A stretch of DNA of 64,000 nucleotides, taken from assembly GCA_033239525.1 (NCBI GenBank), contig BSYO01000038.1, positions 10,047,041 through 10,111,040 on the forward strand, written 5' to 3'. Positions 10,730 to 22,365 of this stretch are shown here, one piece after another (position 1 is the stretch's first letter; each line of letters opens with the position of its first letter). Source of the DNA: Nepenthes gracilis (lineage: Eukaryota > Streptophyta > Magnoliopsida > Caryophyllales > Nepenthaceae). The notes beneath the pieces are model-generated. The model ran no database searches. It worked only from the letters and a program-made list of their open reading frames with translations, and was not told where the DNA came from. The translations under genes and the position numbers were made by a program.

Positions 10730-10901
10730 AAGGTGAACTCAACTTTTAGGCTAACCCGATGACCCAAATTATATCATGAAAATTGAAAGGTTTAGATTAT
10801 ATCTATATAATTAAGTGGCCAATTCAATCTAGACCCTTCAATTTTTATGGTCTAATATGGGTCATTGGGTTCATTTAGAAGCCTAAAAGTTGAGTTCACT
10901 T
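10730..10901. mobile_element. MITE-like foldback element
   Basis: About 170 bp whose ends are inverted repeats. The left end AGGTGAACTCAACTTTTAGG is answered by CCTAAAAGTTGAGTTCACTT at the right, and the pairing continues inward with gaps (GATGACCCAAAT against ATGGGTCATTGG; ATGAAAATTGAA against TTCAATTTTTAT). There is no coding capacity. Flanking duplications are unclear (TTTTTA before, GAACA after), so the superfamily cannot be assigned. Confidence 0.7.
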
Positions 10902-11164
10902 GAACAGGATTCCTGCTAGTAGTACCATCGGTAATTTCGGTACCACCAAGGTACCACTTTTTATCAAAAACATGCTCCTAAAACCAGTACTGGGAACAAC
11001 CGGTCACCTTGCAACCATGGCCGTACTGGTTCAGCTGATTTTTCGGCACCCTAACAGCGCTCAAACTATCTTGGAGTTTGTTAATGGTAACTTGCTGCAC
11101 ACCCTGCTGTTTGAAAGCAATTTCTAAGGTTTTGACATGTTCTTCTTTGCTGTGTTTCAACTAG

Positions 11165-11804
11165 TGCGAGAATGGACACACAGCATGCCGCTCTTGCTGT
11201 GTCAAGCTCAAGAGCAAGTGCCCGTCATGCTCTGAGAAAATAGGACATAATCGTTGTCGGGCTATCGAGAAGGTCATCGAATCGGTCAAAATACAATGCT
11301 GTTATGTGAATTACGGCTGCAAAGAAGTGGTTAGTTACTCCATGAGACATTTTCACGAGGAGGTGTGCTTCTATGCTCCCTGTTTGTGCCCCTTTCAGAA
11401 CTGCACCTTCCGCAGCACAACAACAAGGATGTCATCGCACGTGAGCCAAGAGCACTCAAACTTTGTCATTCACTTCCGCTACAACTCCATCGTCCCAGTT
11501 TCTACAGGTTTGGACGACAAATTCATCGTTCTTCTAGAAAAAAAGATGGTGTGTTGTTCATCCTTCAGATCGGTACCTCGCTGATAGTTAAATGCTTGGA
11601 GCCGAGTCCCGAAAAGGGTAAATTTGCTTACGAAATTATGATCCAATCGGGAACACTTCTCTCAAGTTTCAGTCTTTCACATTCGGTACCAAAGGACTTG
11701 CAAGTGTTCCGCCAACAACTGATTTCCTTCCTATTCCCGATTACTTCAGATGTGATGGTCATCTTGAGTTTGCGCTCTGCATTCGGAGCAAAGATGCCTC
11801 ATGA
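11165..11804 (+). pseudogene. SINA-like E3 ligase copy A, exon 2 (pseudogene)
   Basis: Follows a good splice acceptor (TTTCAACTAG). It starts with the second half of a SINA-type RING finger (CENGHTACRSCC, KCPSC), then the SIAH-type zinc-finger pair (CCYVNYGCKEVVSYS, HEEVCFYAPCLCPF, HVSQEH) and the first part of the substrate-binding domain (FRYNSIVPVS, DKFIVLLEKK). Two frameshifts break it: one in the A-run at about 11540 and one at about 11660. The last homologous frame ends CIRSKDAS then TGA at 11802-11804. Exon 1, with the first RING cysteines, is absent upstream. A functional RING ligase cannot be made from it. Confidence 0.85.
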
Positions 11805-13260
11805 GCCAGGATTTGAAGAAACCGGCGATGGGTGATCTTGGAGAGGTTAGTGTTTCTTGAAAATGATTCGATCTTTCCACTCATATAAGTGATGATCAAT
11901 TATTGGAACATACCATTGTTAATTTAGTCCTAAATTTGTTATGTTTTGCTGTAAAATGGTCATACATTCCCTTAGTAAGAGATGATGAACCAATGTCTTT
12001 GTGTGTATAATGTAATGCTGATTCCACCCTAGCTGTAGTTCACCCAGCAAAAATGCAGAAAAAGGGGGTGCTGGTTGGAAAATCGATGATGATTCTATGT
12101 TTGCTGTTGCTCTGAGTCGATTGCTTGCATCGATCTCAATGAATCCACCTCTGTCCACTGAGTCCACTTAGTGAATTTTTAGTAAATATTTAAAAATTTT
12201 ATCTGTTAATGATAAGATGAGAAAATAATATTTCAAATGGTTCGCATATAAGTTAAAGTACCGATAATAAGAGCGAAGAATTGGATATGTAAAATTAAGA
12301 AAATTTAAAATGATACGATCAGACAACTATTTAACAGGACTTAATTCATACAGTCGTTTTTATTTAATGGGTACCGGACGTGTTGCGACCTTAAGGATAG
12401 CCGGGCAGCTCTTTCGCTCTATAGGGATTGAGAGGGCATAGCACAATTTTTTTTATTATTATTTGATGAAAAAAAAGGAGAAAAAAAATATATTTTTGAT
12501 ATTTTTCTTTTCCTTAATTTTATTTTCAGTCTTTTATTTTGATATTATTTTTTAAATTGATATTTTTATATAAATTTATTAGAATTCTTTGATCTTAGCT
12601 TAAAATCACTACTATAGTAAAAATTAAATAAAATATGGAAAAAAAATAAAATTTGATTAATGGAGTGATCAATTGGAGGAGATTAATATTTTATCGACGA
12701 GGACCGGGCCAGAATGTGTTCTTTTAATCGGCGTTATTTTGATCAGTTGAACAGTGGTCTTTGAGAAATTGTTCTGCAGCATAACCATAACCGTTGAATT
12801 AAATCCAACGGGTAGGGTTTTTTTTCATATTTTTTATTTATTTTTTCATTCTTTTTTAATTTTTTATTTTTTAAAAAAATTGTTTTTATCATATTTTTAA
12901 ATTTTAATTTTTTATAAAATAATAAAATATTAAAAATATTTTTATAATTTTTTAAATCCTGTGATAGTATTTTAAAAATATATTATTACAAAATTATTAT
13001 TTTATAGATTTATAAAATATAATTCTTTCTATATAATAATAGTTTAATGATATATGATTATAAATTATAAATATAAATATTTAATAAATAATAAATAATT
13101 AATCTAATTTATAAATAAAATTACTTATATATTTAATTTTTATATACGTTTATATTTTATAAGGATAGTAAATATATATATAAATTATATATAAGGGTTA
13201 TATAAATTTAAAAAGGATTGAAATAGAAAAATAAGGAAAAAAAAAAGAAAAGAGAAATTA
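11805..13260. other. Downstream homology to copy C, then AT-rich spacer
   Basis: 11880-12280 resembles 19830-20130 downstream of copy C (shared blocks include TATAATGTAATGCTGATT-like and GATAAGATGAGAAAATAA-like stretches), so the duplicated unit included 3' flank. From 12470 to 13260 the sequence is A/T-rich without genes. Palindromic CCGTTG..ATCCAACG motifs occur at about 12793 and 13268. Confidence 0.55.
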
Positions 13261-13466
13261 TCCCTAGCCGTTGGATTAAATCCAACGACTAACGATGCGA
13301 CACAGGCGCTGTGCTGCGTGATAGCGACCCTCGTCTGGTCGAACAGTCGCTTCACTGGTATTGTCAGTGGCGAACTTCCATTTCCCAACGCATCGTGACA
13401 TACTTCGGCACGAAGGTTAACTTTGGGCGCCGATTCGAAGCGAGGAAAGAGCTCAGGGAGTTGGAG

Positions 13467-15117
13467 ATGGTGANAGAAGAGTTGGTTCCTGAATCGGAAC
13501 GGATAAGCGCTTCAAAGAGGAGTAGGGTAACGTCTGCTCTTTTGCAACCAGGTTAAGAAAAGCAGGAGAAGAAGCTGCAAAAATATCTGTGATCTTATCC
13601 GAAAGAAAGTTTTGGACTGCCCCGGATGCTTGGGGCCTTTGACCATCCCTATTACTTCAGGTATCAGCTGTAGTGAAATATCACAGAATTTCATTGTTTT
13701 TCCATGTGATTGGGACGCGTGAAATGTGGAAATTTGGGAAGACAAAACAAAACTAGTAGATCTCCATATCCAAGATGACGAAAGTTCAGATTTTACACAG
13801 ATTTTCCCCCCTCTGTAATTGTCTATCTATGATGTTCCAGTTGTCAACTCGGTTGCACTCAAATGAGTTGACTTATTTATCCACAACAATGGCTAAATTT
13901 TGCTGCTTTTTTGCTCTCATGTTAGCCATTCGATGGCCAAAAAAAATATATTTTGAAATAAGGGCCTAGGGCTTTGTTAGCATTGGCATTGATCAATGAG
14001 TGAATCTTATTACTATTTGTATATGGGGACTGTTGGTTTGAATTGATTTCCTTATTTATTTGCCAATTTGCCGGTTTTGTAGTTGTCTGTTGTGATATTT
14101 GGAAAGTGCAAAGAGTGTCGATGCCAAAGAAGCAGTATGCTCCTTACACGGACCAAGAGCTTTTCGATTTTTTGGGTCTGTGAAGCCATTAGTATCATAG
14201 TTAAACTGGGACTGAGTTGTGTGGGCGTGCAGTCTTTATTTTGAGAACTGTGGGATGTTTGTGCTTTGACTTTGCGATCTTTGGTTGAGGCTTTCAATCC
14301 GTTTTATCTACTTATTGTGGAAGTCCTTAGTCTGGGAACTCTTTCATGATGTTTTGCGATGAGGGTGTGGCATATTTGAATGGGGGCGATTCTAACATCC
14401 GGCTTCTGACAATAATTCAAAGACTTTGTTCAGCTTATAAGATTTGTTTATTTACTAGCAACTCCTCCCATTCCTATTCTCAGTTATTTTCATTTGTTCC
14501 AGCTTCAATAAACCTCACTTGGTGTTATCTTTTCAAGAAGCACAGAAATTTCACTCACCTCGCAATTTCCTTAAGTGGAAGAAATCCTTGATTTTGCAAG
14601 TAATTTCCTTATCTACGACCCCCCATGCTCGTAAAATGGTTTACAATATGTTAACAGAGACACACTCTCTCTCTCTCTCTCTAAATCCGTTTGAAAGGAT
14701 ATCAACACTTGGACAGTTATGCTGATAGCTTTATTTTTATCTCGGAGGTGGTTAATAACAATTTACTGCACAACCTGCTGTTTGAGCAATATCTGCAATT
14801 CTGACATGTTCTTCTTTACTGTGTTTCATTTTTTTATGTATTTTGGACATGTTGCATGCTCTGAGCTCTACAAAATTTAAGAATAAATGCCCATCATGCA
14901 CGAAGAAAATCGGTCATAATCGTTGTCAGGCTGTTGAGAAGGTTATTGAATCAGTCAAAATTTACACTGCTGTTATTTAAGAAGCTGCTGCAAAGTTGGT
15001 TAGATATTCCAAGAAACAATTTCGTATACAATGTGCACCTATGCTCCGTTTATTTTGTTTGCAAAGTGCAACTTTTGCTACACATCTATTTATGATGTCA
15101 AAGCACATAAGCCTGGA
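13467..15117 (+). pseudogene. SINA-like E3 ligase copy B (truncated pseudogene)
   Basis: The exon 1 relic 13467-13660 matches copy C closely: ATGGTG, ELVPESERISASKRSRV, then DCPGC in another frame. It has a TAA stop after LLQPG (about 13554), further small indels and an undetermined base at 13474. The intron relic from 13661 to about 14840 is very similar to that of copy C throughout. In exon 2 the splice acceptor and RING Cys3 region are replaced by TTTTTTTATGTATTTT, a 2-base deletion follows GHVACS, and further stops and indels follow. Homology ends abruptly at about 15117 (after CACATAAGCCTGGA), removing the substrate-binding domain. It was probably born from the same duplication as C. Confidence 0.85.
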
Positions 15118-17010
15118 ATGAAATATTTGAATGTGGATGCATTTTAGAAATAGAGGTCTTGTCCCCTATACTCAATCTTGCTTTTCATTAAATCTTTGCA
15201 TTTTTATGTGGTTTCGAGTGAAGATGAGCGTCTAATTTACCTCTCCTCAAATGCTCCAGCCTCCAACAGGATCAAATGTTTATGTGTGATATGGTGGTCT
15301 CACAGGATCATGAAATGCTTCAGCCTCCAACAGCCACTGTTGAATTGGAATTGCATGAACGAGGCACTGTTTTTGGAAAAGTGCTATGCACGCTAATTCC
15401 TTAGTTTATTAATAGGAAAGAGAACAAGATTGCAAGTTTTGTAAAAGCAATTTTTTCCCCTTCCAAGGATTCTAACCTCAATATTTGTAGTTATTGATCA
15501 ATATAATGTATAATTATTATCCGATTTTACATGTATGGTTAATTGTATTTTTCTAGTAATATTTGGCAAGTGAAATTATTGATGGATATAATTTTTATTA
15601 TTTTGTTACTTTTTGCTAGCTAAATATTTATTATTGGAGTATTGATTATATTTGATCAAATTAACTAAAATCATTAAAATATATAAAATGTAATTAAATA
15701 TAGCCAAAATATATATTTTTATTTATAAATATGTTCCAAATGTTTCCAAACATATCTCTAGCTCATCCTTGGGAGTTTCTTGGCTTGGAATTTTTATGCA
15801 AATAACTTTGACATCGGAATTGTTTTAAAACGTATTTTCCACTTGTAATTTTGACATCGGAATTTTTGCTGCAAATAAAGTGTTACAACTACTGTGTTTT
15901 TCACTTGTAAAACTACAGACTGTCTGTAATAAAACGTTTTCCTTGTGACAGAAATTGTCTAATGTAATAAAATTATTACTACTGCAATAAAACGTTTTGG
16001 TGTCTAATGTTGCCCATTCTTTCTCTGCTCCCCGGGACACTATTTTCCTTGTGACAAGAATTGTCTTCCATCAAACAAACAAAAACCTAATTATGCAATT
16101 GCCTCCCGAATCTAACACAGTTGCCTCCCAAATCTAAGCCTCTCTAATATTTTGAACCAAAATATTGAACTACCGAAATTTTGAACCAAAATTTTATTTC
16201 AATCTGCCGAAATTTTGAACAAAAATTTCATAACAAAAATCAAAATTTCATTTGAATGTATCTCAACCAATTTTCACATATCAATTTATTTACAAATTAT
16301 AACAAAACAAAAAATCAAACTGCCTCGATTTCGTGGTTCTCTTCCAACGACGGCGATGACTGTGCTTCTCTGCGGCTTGCGTTCTTCCTCTTCCAACGCC
16401 GGCTCTGCCTCTCTCTGTCGCCGGCTACGGTAACGATGGCCGCGTTCTTCCATCAAACAAACAAAAACCTAATTATGCAATTGCCTCCCGAATCCAACAC
16501 GATTGCCTCCCGAATCTAAGCCTCTCTAATATTTTGAACCAAAATATTGAACTAAAATTTTGAACCAAAATTTCATTTCAAATCTGCCGAAATTTTGAAA
16601 TAAAATAAGTGAAAAAAATTAACGTCGTTTGAATGTATCTCAACCAATTTTCACATATCAATTTATTTAAAAAATCATAACAAAAAAAAAAATCAAACTG
16701 CTTGTCATCTTCGGTAACGATGGCTTTGAGAAATAACGATGGCCGCGTTCTTCATCTTCGGTTCTTCGCTCTGCGGCTCGCGTTCTTCCTCTTTTTCGCG
16801 TTCTTCCTCTGATTGTGGTTTTAATTTTGGCTCACAAGGTCGCAGAAGAAAGACGAAGATGGATGGAGACGACGAAGAATACAGTGCTCAAAATCTCTCT
16901 TAAAGTTCTCCCTCCCTCTTTCTTTTCCTCTCTCTCTCTCTCTCTCTCCCTCTTTCTTCGTTCTTCGTTCTGCAAACAAAGCTAGGGCTTTGTTTTCAAA
17001 TTCTGAATGC
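15118..17010. other. Spacer between copies B and C
   Basis: AT-rich DNA without a supportable gene. It contains an imperfect direct duplication of about 375 bp: 16079-16335 resembles 16451-16705 (shared CATCAAACAAACAAAAACC, CCAAAATATTGAAC, GAATGTATCTCAACCAATTT). A C-rich stretch with the word TTCTTCCTC occurs around 16375-16420 and again at 16745-16810. Reading frames here are short and low-complexity. Confidence 0.6.
16079..16705. repeat. About 375-bp imperfect tandem duplication
   Basis: Matched anchors: CATCAAACAAACAAAAACC at 16079 and 16451 (offset 372), and GAATGTATCTCAACCAATTT at 16254 and 16631 (offset 377). Small indels and a differing tail distinguish the copies. Confidence 0.8.
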
Positions 17011-17019
17011 TGGCAGCCG

Positions 17020-17345
17020 TTGGATTCGTTTTCAATCCAACGGCTGAGATCTCCCTTCTTCAAATTAAAAAAAAAAATATTACTTTGCGCGTGCGAACCC
17101 CCTCGCACGCGCACAGTTTCAATTTTAAAAAAATATATATATATTGAAACGGGGGCCGTTGGATGAAATCCAACGGCGCCCGTTCCGCGGCGCAGGGCCC
17201 CTCGTTCCGTGCGGGTGCGAACAGGCCGCACGCGCACAGCTCCATTTTGTTCAAAAAAAAAAAAAAACCAAACTTTTATTGCGGCCGTTGAAATCCAACG
17301 GCCTCCATTCCGAGGCATTGGCCCTGCGCCGCAAAGCTGCAGCGC
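17020..17345. repeat. Three GC-rich palindromic units upstream of copy C
   Basis: Each unit starts with a GCCGTTG...ATCCAACGGC palindrome (about 17022, 17153, 17283), followed by an A-rich stretch and/or a GCGNGTGCGAAC...CGCACGCGCACAG palindromic block. Spacing is about 130 bp. Related single palindromes lie upstream of copy B at about 12793 and 13265. The units end directly at the conserved 5' region shared by B and C (GCGAACTTCCATTTCCC). They could be a small tandemly repeated transposon or part of the promoter or leader of copy C. Confidence 0.7.
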
Positions 17346-17457
17346 AGGGCCCCTCGTTCCGCGAACTTCCATTTCCCAACGCATCCTGACATGCTTCGGC
17401 ACGAAGGTTAACTTTGGGTGCCGATTCAAGGAGAGGAAAGAGCTCAGCGAGTTGGAG

Positions 17458-19533
17458 ATGGCGAGAGAAGAGTTGTTTCCTGAATCGGAATGGATAAGCG
17501 CTTCAAGGAGGAGTAGGGTAACGTCTCCTATTCGACAACCAGCTGAAGATCAAGCAGGAGAAGAAGCGAGCAATGAAATATCTGTGATCTTATCCGACCC
17601 GAAATTTTTGGACTGCCCCGGATGCTTGGAGCCTTTGACCATCCCTGTCTTTCAGGTATCCATCTGTAGTGTTTATCAGACAATTTAATTGTTTTTCCAT
17701 GTGATTGGGACCCAAAATGTGGAAATTTGGTTGACAAAACAAAACAAGTAGATCTCCATATCCAAGATGACGAAAGTTCAGATTTTACACGGATTTTCCC
17801 TCTGTAATTGTCTATCTATGATGTTCCAGTTGTCAACTCGATTGCACTCAAATGAGTTGACTTATTTATCCACAACAATGGCTAAATTTTGCTACTTTTT
17901 TGCTCTCATGTTAGCCATTCGATGGCCACCCTTCTGCCTTTTGAAATAAGGGCCTAGGGCTTTGTTGGCATTGGCATTGATCAATGAGTGAATCTTATTA
18001 CTATTTGTGTATGGGGACTATTGGTTTGAATTGATTTCCTTATTTATTTGCCAGTTTTGTAGTTGTCTGTTGTGATATTTGTAAAGTGCAAAGAGTGTCG
18101 ATGCCAAAGAAGCAGTATGCTCCTTACACAGACCAAGAGCTTTTCGATTTTTTGGGTCTGTGAAGCCATTGGTATCATAGCTAAACTGGGACTGAGTTGT
18201 GCGGGCGTGCAGTCTTTATTTTCAGAACTGTGGGATGTTTGTGCTTTGACTTTGCGATCTTTGGTTGAGGCTTTCAATCCGTTTCATCTACTTATTGTGG
18301 AAGTCCTTCGTCTGGGAACTCTTTCATGATGTTTTGTGATGAGGATGTGGCATATTTGAATGGGGGCGATTCTAACACCCGGCTTCTGAGAATAATTCAA
18401 GGAGTTTGTTCAACTTGCAAGATTTGTTTATTTACTAGCAACTCCTCCCATTCCTATTCTCAGTTATTTTCATTTGTTCCAGCTTCAATAAACCCCACTT
18501 GGGGTTATCTTTTCAAGAAGCACAGAAATTTCACTCACCTCTCAATTTCCTTAAGTGGAAGAAATCCTTGATTTTCCAAGTAATTTCCTTATCTACGACC
18601 CCCCATGCTCGTAAAAATGGTTTACAATATGTTAACAGAGACACACACACTCTGTCTCTTTCTCTCTCTCTTTCCCTATCTCTTTCGCTTTCTCTAAGTC
18701 CGTTTGAAAGGAATTCAACACTTGGACAGTTATGCTGATAGCTTTATTTTTATCTCGGAGGTGGTTAATATCAATTTACTGCACAACCTGCTGTTTGAGC
18801 AATATCTGCAATTCTGACATGTTCTTCTTTACTGTGTTTCAACTAGTGTGGGGATGGACATGTTGCATGCTCTGCCTGCTCTACAAAATTTAAGAATAAA
18901 TGCCCATCATGCACGAAGAAAATCGGTCATAATCGTTGTCAGGCTGTTGAGAAGGTTATTGAATCAGTCAAAATACGTTGCTGTTATGTAAACTATGGCT
19001 GCAAAGAAGTGGTTAGTTACTCCAAGAAACAATTTCATGAGAAGTTGTGCACCTATGCTCCGTTGGGATGCCCCTTTGCAAAGTGCAACTTTTGCTACAC
19101 ATCTACGATGATGTCAAAGCACATAAGCCTGGAGCATGGAGATTTTGTAGTTCGCTTCCGTTACAACTCCATCTTCCCTGTTTCCATTCATTCGGGTGAC
19201 AAATTCCTTGTTCTTCTAGAAAAGAGTGATGGTGTTGTGTTTCTGCTCCAGATCAGTAACTCGGTGTTCGCTACCAATAGCTCGTTGATAGTTAAATGTT
19301 TGGAGCTGAGTCCTGAAAAGGGCAAATTCGCTTATGATCTCGTAATGCGATCAGGAATCAATTCACTAAAGTTTAATTCCTTCACATTGTGTGCCAATGG
19401 ACAAGTTGGTGTTCCTCCCAGAACCGACTTTGTTCCGATTCCTGATTACTTCAGATGTTCTAGTAATCTCAAGGTGGAGCTTTGCATTTGGAATAAAGAA
19501 GCATCTTCTATGGACAAAAGCAAAGGCATTTGA
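17458..19533 (+). CDS. SINA-like RING E3 ubiquitin ligase, copy C (apparently intact, two exons)
   Basis: Exon 1 is 17458-17655 (66 codons, donor CAG|GTATCC). Exon 2 is 18847-19533 (acceptor CAACTAG|TGT, stop TGA), giving 294 residues in one frame across a phase-0 intron of 1191 bp. The family transfers ubiquitin to substrates through a RING that recruits E2, and a SIAH-type C-terminal half binds targets. All eight RING ligands are present: C53, C56, C67, H71, C74, C77, C85, C88, with the intron falling just before C67. The SIAH zinc fingers are complete (C111/C118/H130/C134 and C141/C146/H158/H163), followed by a substrate-binding domain with FRYNSIFPVS and KFLVLLEK. I chose the ATG of MAREELFPES because it is the first in-frame ATG in the region shared with copy B; upstream codons stay open, so an earlier start is possible. 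The protein ends at KSKGI, at or near the usual family length. No expression evidence is available. Confidence 0.85.
17656..18846 (+). other. Intron of SINA-like copy C
   Basis: GT...AG intron placed between the second and third RING cysteines. Most of it is closely matched by the copy B intron at 13661-14840, while copy A keeps only the 3' part. It contains a degenerate CA/CT microsatellite around 18640-18700. The short reading frames here are conserved between B and C only because the DNA is recently duplicated. Confidence 0.85.
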
Positions 19534-22365
19534 AGAGTGGATTATGGGCCGAAATGAGAAGACTCTGGATATTAAGGTTGGTTTTTGCTGTTATCTTGGT
19601 TAGGGTTTAAGTAGTATCCCCAGGTAATTGGACTAACTGGCATGCTAAAATGATTCAACCTTTTGTCCATTTTGTGTGCCATCTTCAATTATCTTAACCT
19701 TTTCCTGGAATTGGCTTACTGCACTAGCCTACAGTGTGAGCAAGTAGAGCTTACGGTCATGTGACTCATAGCTCAGCCTGTGCTTTTTGAGGCTTCTTTT
19801 AATCATTTTTGGCTTGTCTTTATGTATATCAGTGGTAGCATAGGGCAAAGTGTTTGTAAGGGTGGATGAACTTATGTCTTCATATGTATAATATAATGCT
19901 GATTTTAACATTCGCTCACCAATGAAGCAGAATTGGGATGTCATTCGGAGAATAGATATTGTTCTTTGTTTCATGTTGATCAAGTCAACTACTCAAGACA
20001 ATTTCGGTGAATCTACTTTTGTATGCTGACTCCACCTAGTGAATCGTCTGTAAACATTTAGAAGCTGCGACTATTGAAGATAAAATGAGAAAATAACTTT
20101 TGAGGTGGTTTAGGCACTTAAAATGTAGGCCAAAGGAATTACGGTAAGAAAATGAGTTGTGATTAAAAAATAAAAAATAAAAAGATAGAACTAAGAAGAC
20201 TTGGAATAATGTTGTTAAAATAATTTAAAATTGCTTATACTTTCAGAGAATATTACACTAAGTCAAATGGAATAACGATAATAGATTTGTATAGCTGACA
20301 TAAATGGGACATGAGGCTCAATTATTATTGTTGTGTACATTTGTCTACTGCAAATGTGTTCATATCAATTTTAATTAGTTGCCCTATCTGCTTTCCCACA
20401 GCCCACAAAACATCTTTCTTGCAGTGGTTAATATGTAGTCCTGAGGCGACCGAACGAGTTATCTACAATCAAAGTATTTCCCATGCTAAGAATAGCTTGT
20501 GAGAAACCGGTGTTAAGGTTCCCATACATCTATAGGTAGTGAATAGGTATAAAAGAGGGGTTGTTAAGCTTCTTCCACATTTTAGGCTCCTTGTGAATTC
20601 CATAACCAAAATTAGAAGTTAAATGGATCAATTGTGGAGATTAAATAGTTATTTAAATCACTCAATGTAATATTTATTGTTTATCAACTCAACTTATATT
20701 TCTTACTGTTGGGTTCACCTAGGAGCATGAAATATGAGAGGACCTTATGAGTTCTAGCATAACAAATGGGAAAACAATTAGTTAATTCACTTTTACATGG
20801 CCATTTTCCTTGAACTAACAACTTTATGATCTTGTTGAAGGCGATCAGATAGGTTTTGATTCATGGATTTAAGTTATTTGAACAGAACTTTTAGATGCAA
20901 TTCTAAGAATTGCAAATAGAACTGCCTTGTGCTGATTTTGTCTGCTTTTGTGTATCTGTTTTTTTCAAGTAGCATTGGGATGGCATGGGCTTGAGAACTC
21001 GTAGAGCCATTAACTTAATCGGCCTAAGATGTTACTTGAAAAAACTCAGTTAAAATAGTATCGACTCGAGAATTGTGGGCGTTCCAGCTCGAATCCCGTG
21101 CCATCTCTGCAATGTTTCAATATTTTGTTATTGTGTTTTTGTCACACATGAATGGATCAATTGCAGAAATTTACAAAGATAACTAAACTGAGAAGGTGAC
21201 ATATGAGACTCTGCCTCATTAGGGTTACCATGTACATGGCTGTTGATACACTGTGAAGATGAACCCTCATTGAGGGCTTTTCATGTATTATACTAAAAAC
21301 TACACATTATCTACTCTTCACCTGGGCATGCAATGTGAGAGGCATCATATTGTTTGGCAAGCATTGCCTTGTGATACGCATTCAGGGACATCTACATTTG
21401 TCTATTTTTATAAAGTATTTAAATTAAATTGTTTATATTATTATTTTAAATTTAAATATTTTTTTATTATAATATGTAACATGCTGAACTGTCTATATTG
21501 AGCATCTATATAAATTAAATAACATCTTTTGAAAATAATTCAATACATTTTTCTGTTATACTACACCATGGACATTATTTTGTTTTGTTTTTATTTTTTT
21601 AACAGTTGAATTCTATTTGTTCTACCATCCCTTCCCTTTATCATTTCAAATGGCTAATGTTGTTCACAATAGAAGAGACTTCAGATTGGTTGAATACTCT
21701 CTCTTGAACAAATATCAGTTTCAAGTTAAAGGCAAGGAAATAAATATATGAAGAGATTGAATTGATTGCCCAAAAATATCAGAATTGGGCTGTTTTAAAA
21801 GGCAAATATCAGCCGAATTATTGCTAAACAATTAGATTGTTGAAAAATAAAAAGATCATTACAGACATCAGATAGAATCAATTAACAGAGAACATATTGC
21901 CTAAGAATTCCCATGGAGTTGATTTGTAAGATTAAATTTACAAATTTAGGGGCCAAAGTTTGTAAGAAAATAACAGTTTGACTCACATACCTAATGGATG
22001 GAGATGATAGGCGCGAGGATAAGAGGTGCCGAAGAGACAAAAAATGGGTTTTTTGTCATGGGGAGGGGTGATTTTCTTCTTTGAACTGTCCAAGCCGATA
22101 CTAGAAGAGTCAGATAAAGGAATTCGAAAGGACATTAGGAACTTAAGAAATTACCGGAATTAATTATCAAAGCATAAATTAACAAACAGTGAGATAGAAG
22201 AGTGATTTGGAATCCACCAAATCTAAAAATTTAAGTCCCTTAGGAAACTTTTGCACACAAGTTGTTAATAAGATTTGAGGCCCTTAATTAAACAAACTAA
22301 TATTGATTTATAGAAAATTTTGGGCAGCTAAATAATTGAATCATACAATAAAACTCTTTCATTTT
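19534..22365. other. 3' flank of copy C and gene-free spacer
   Basis: 19830-20130 shares blocks with the copy A 3' flank at 11960-12280. The remainder is AT-rich without a gene I can support. Reading frames of 60-84 codons have no domains. Confidence 0.5.

Larger units (their letters stand above)
9921..11164 (+). other. Intron relic of SINA-like copy A
   Basis: Blocks match the single intron of copies B and C: a segment from about 9930 (CTTACTTGGGGCTACC, CCAAGAAGCATAGG, GAAATCCTTGATTT), a CT/CA microsatellite at 10102-10147, and the 3' end before the splice acceptor (CACACCCTGCTGTTTGA, TGACATGTTCTTCTTTG, TTTCAACTAG). About 700 bp of unrelated sequence, including a hairpin element at 10730-10901, has been added between the microsatellite and the 3' end. 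Confidence 0.7.

Noticed and set aside
11365..11835. 156-codon plus frame
   Set aside because: Its first third is out of frame with the SINA homology and it joins the correct frame only after a frameshift; it is part of pseudogene A and not a separate gene.
16821..17429. 202-codon minus frame
   Set aside because: It consists of low-complexity runs (poly-Phe, Arg/Glu repeats) from oligo-T/A stretches and palindromic units, antisense to the 5' region of SINA-like copy C.
21060..21108. tRNA- or SINE-like B box (AGCTCGAATCCC)
   Set aside because: There are two mismatches to the B-box consensus, no A box at the right distance and no cloverleaf could be drawn.
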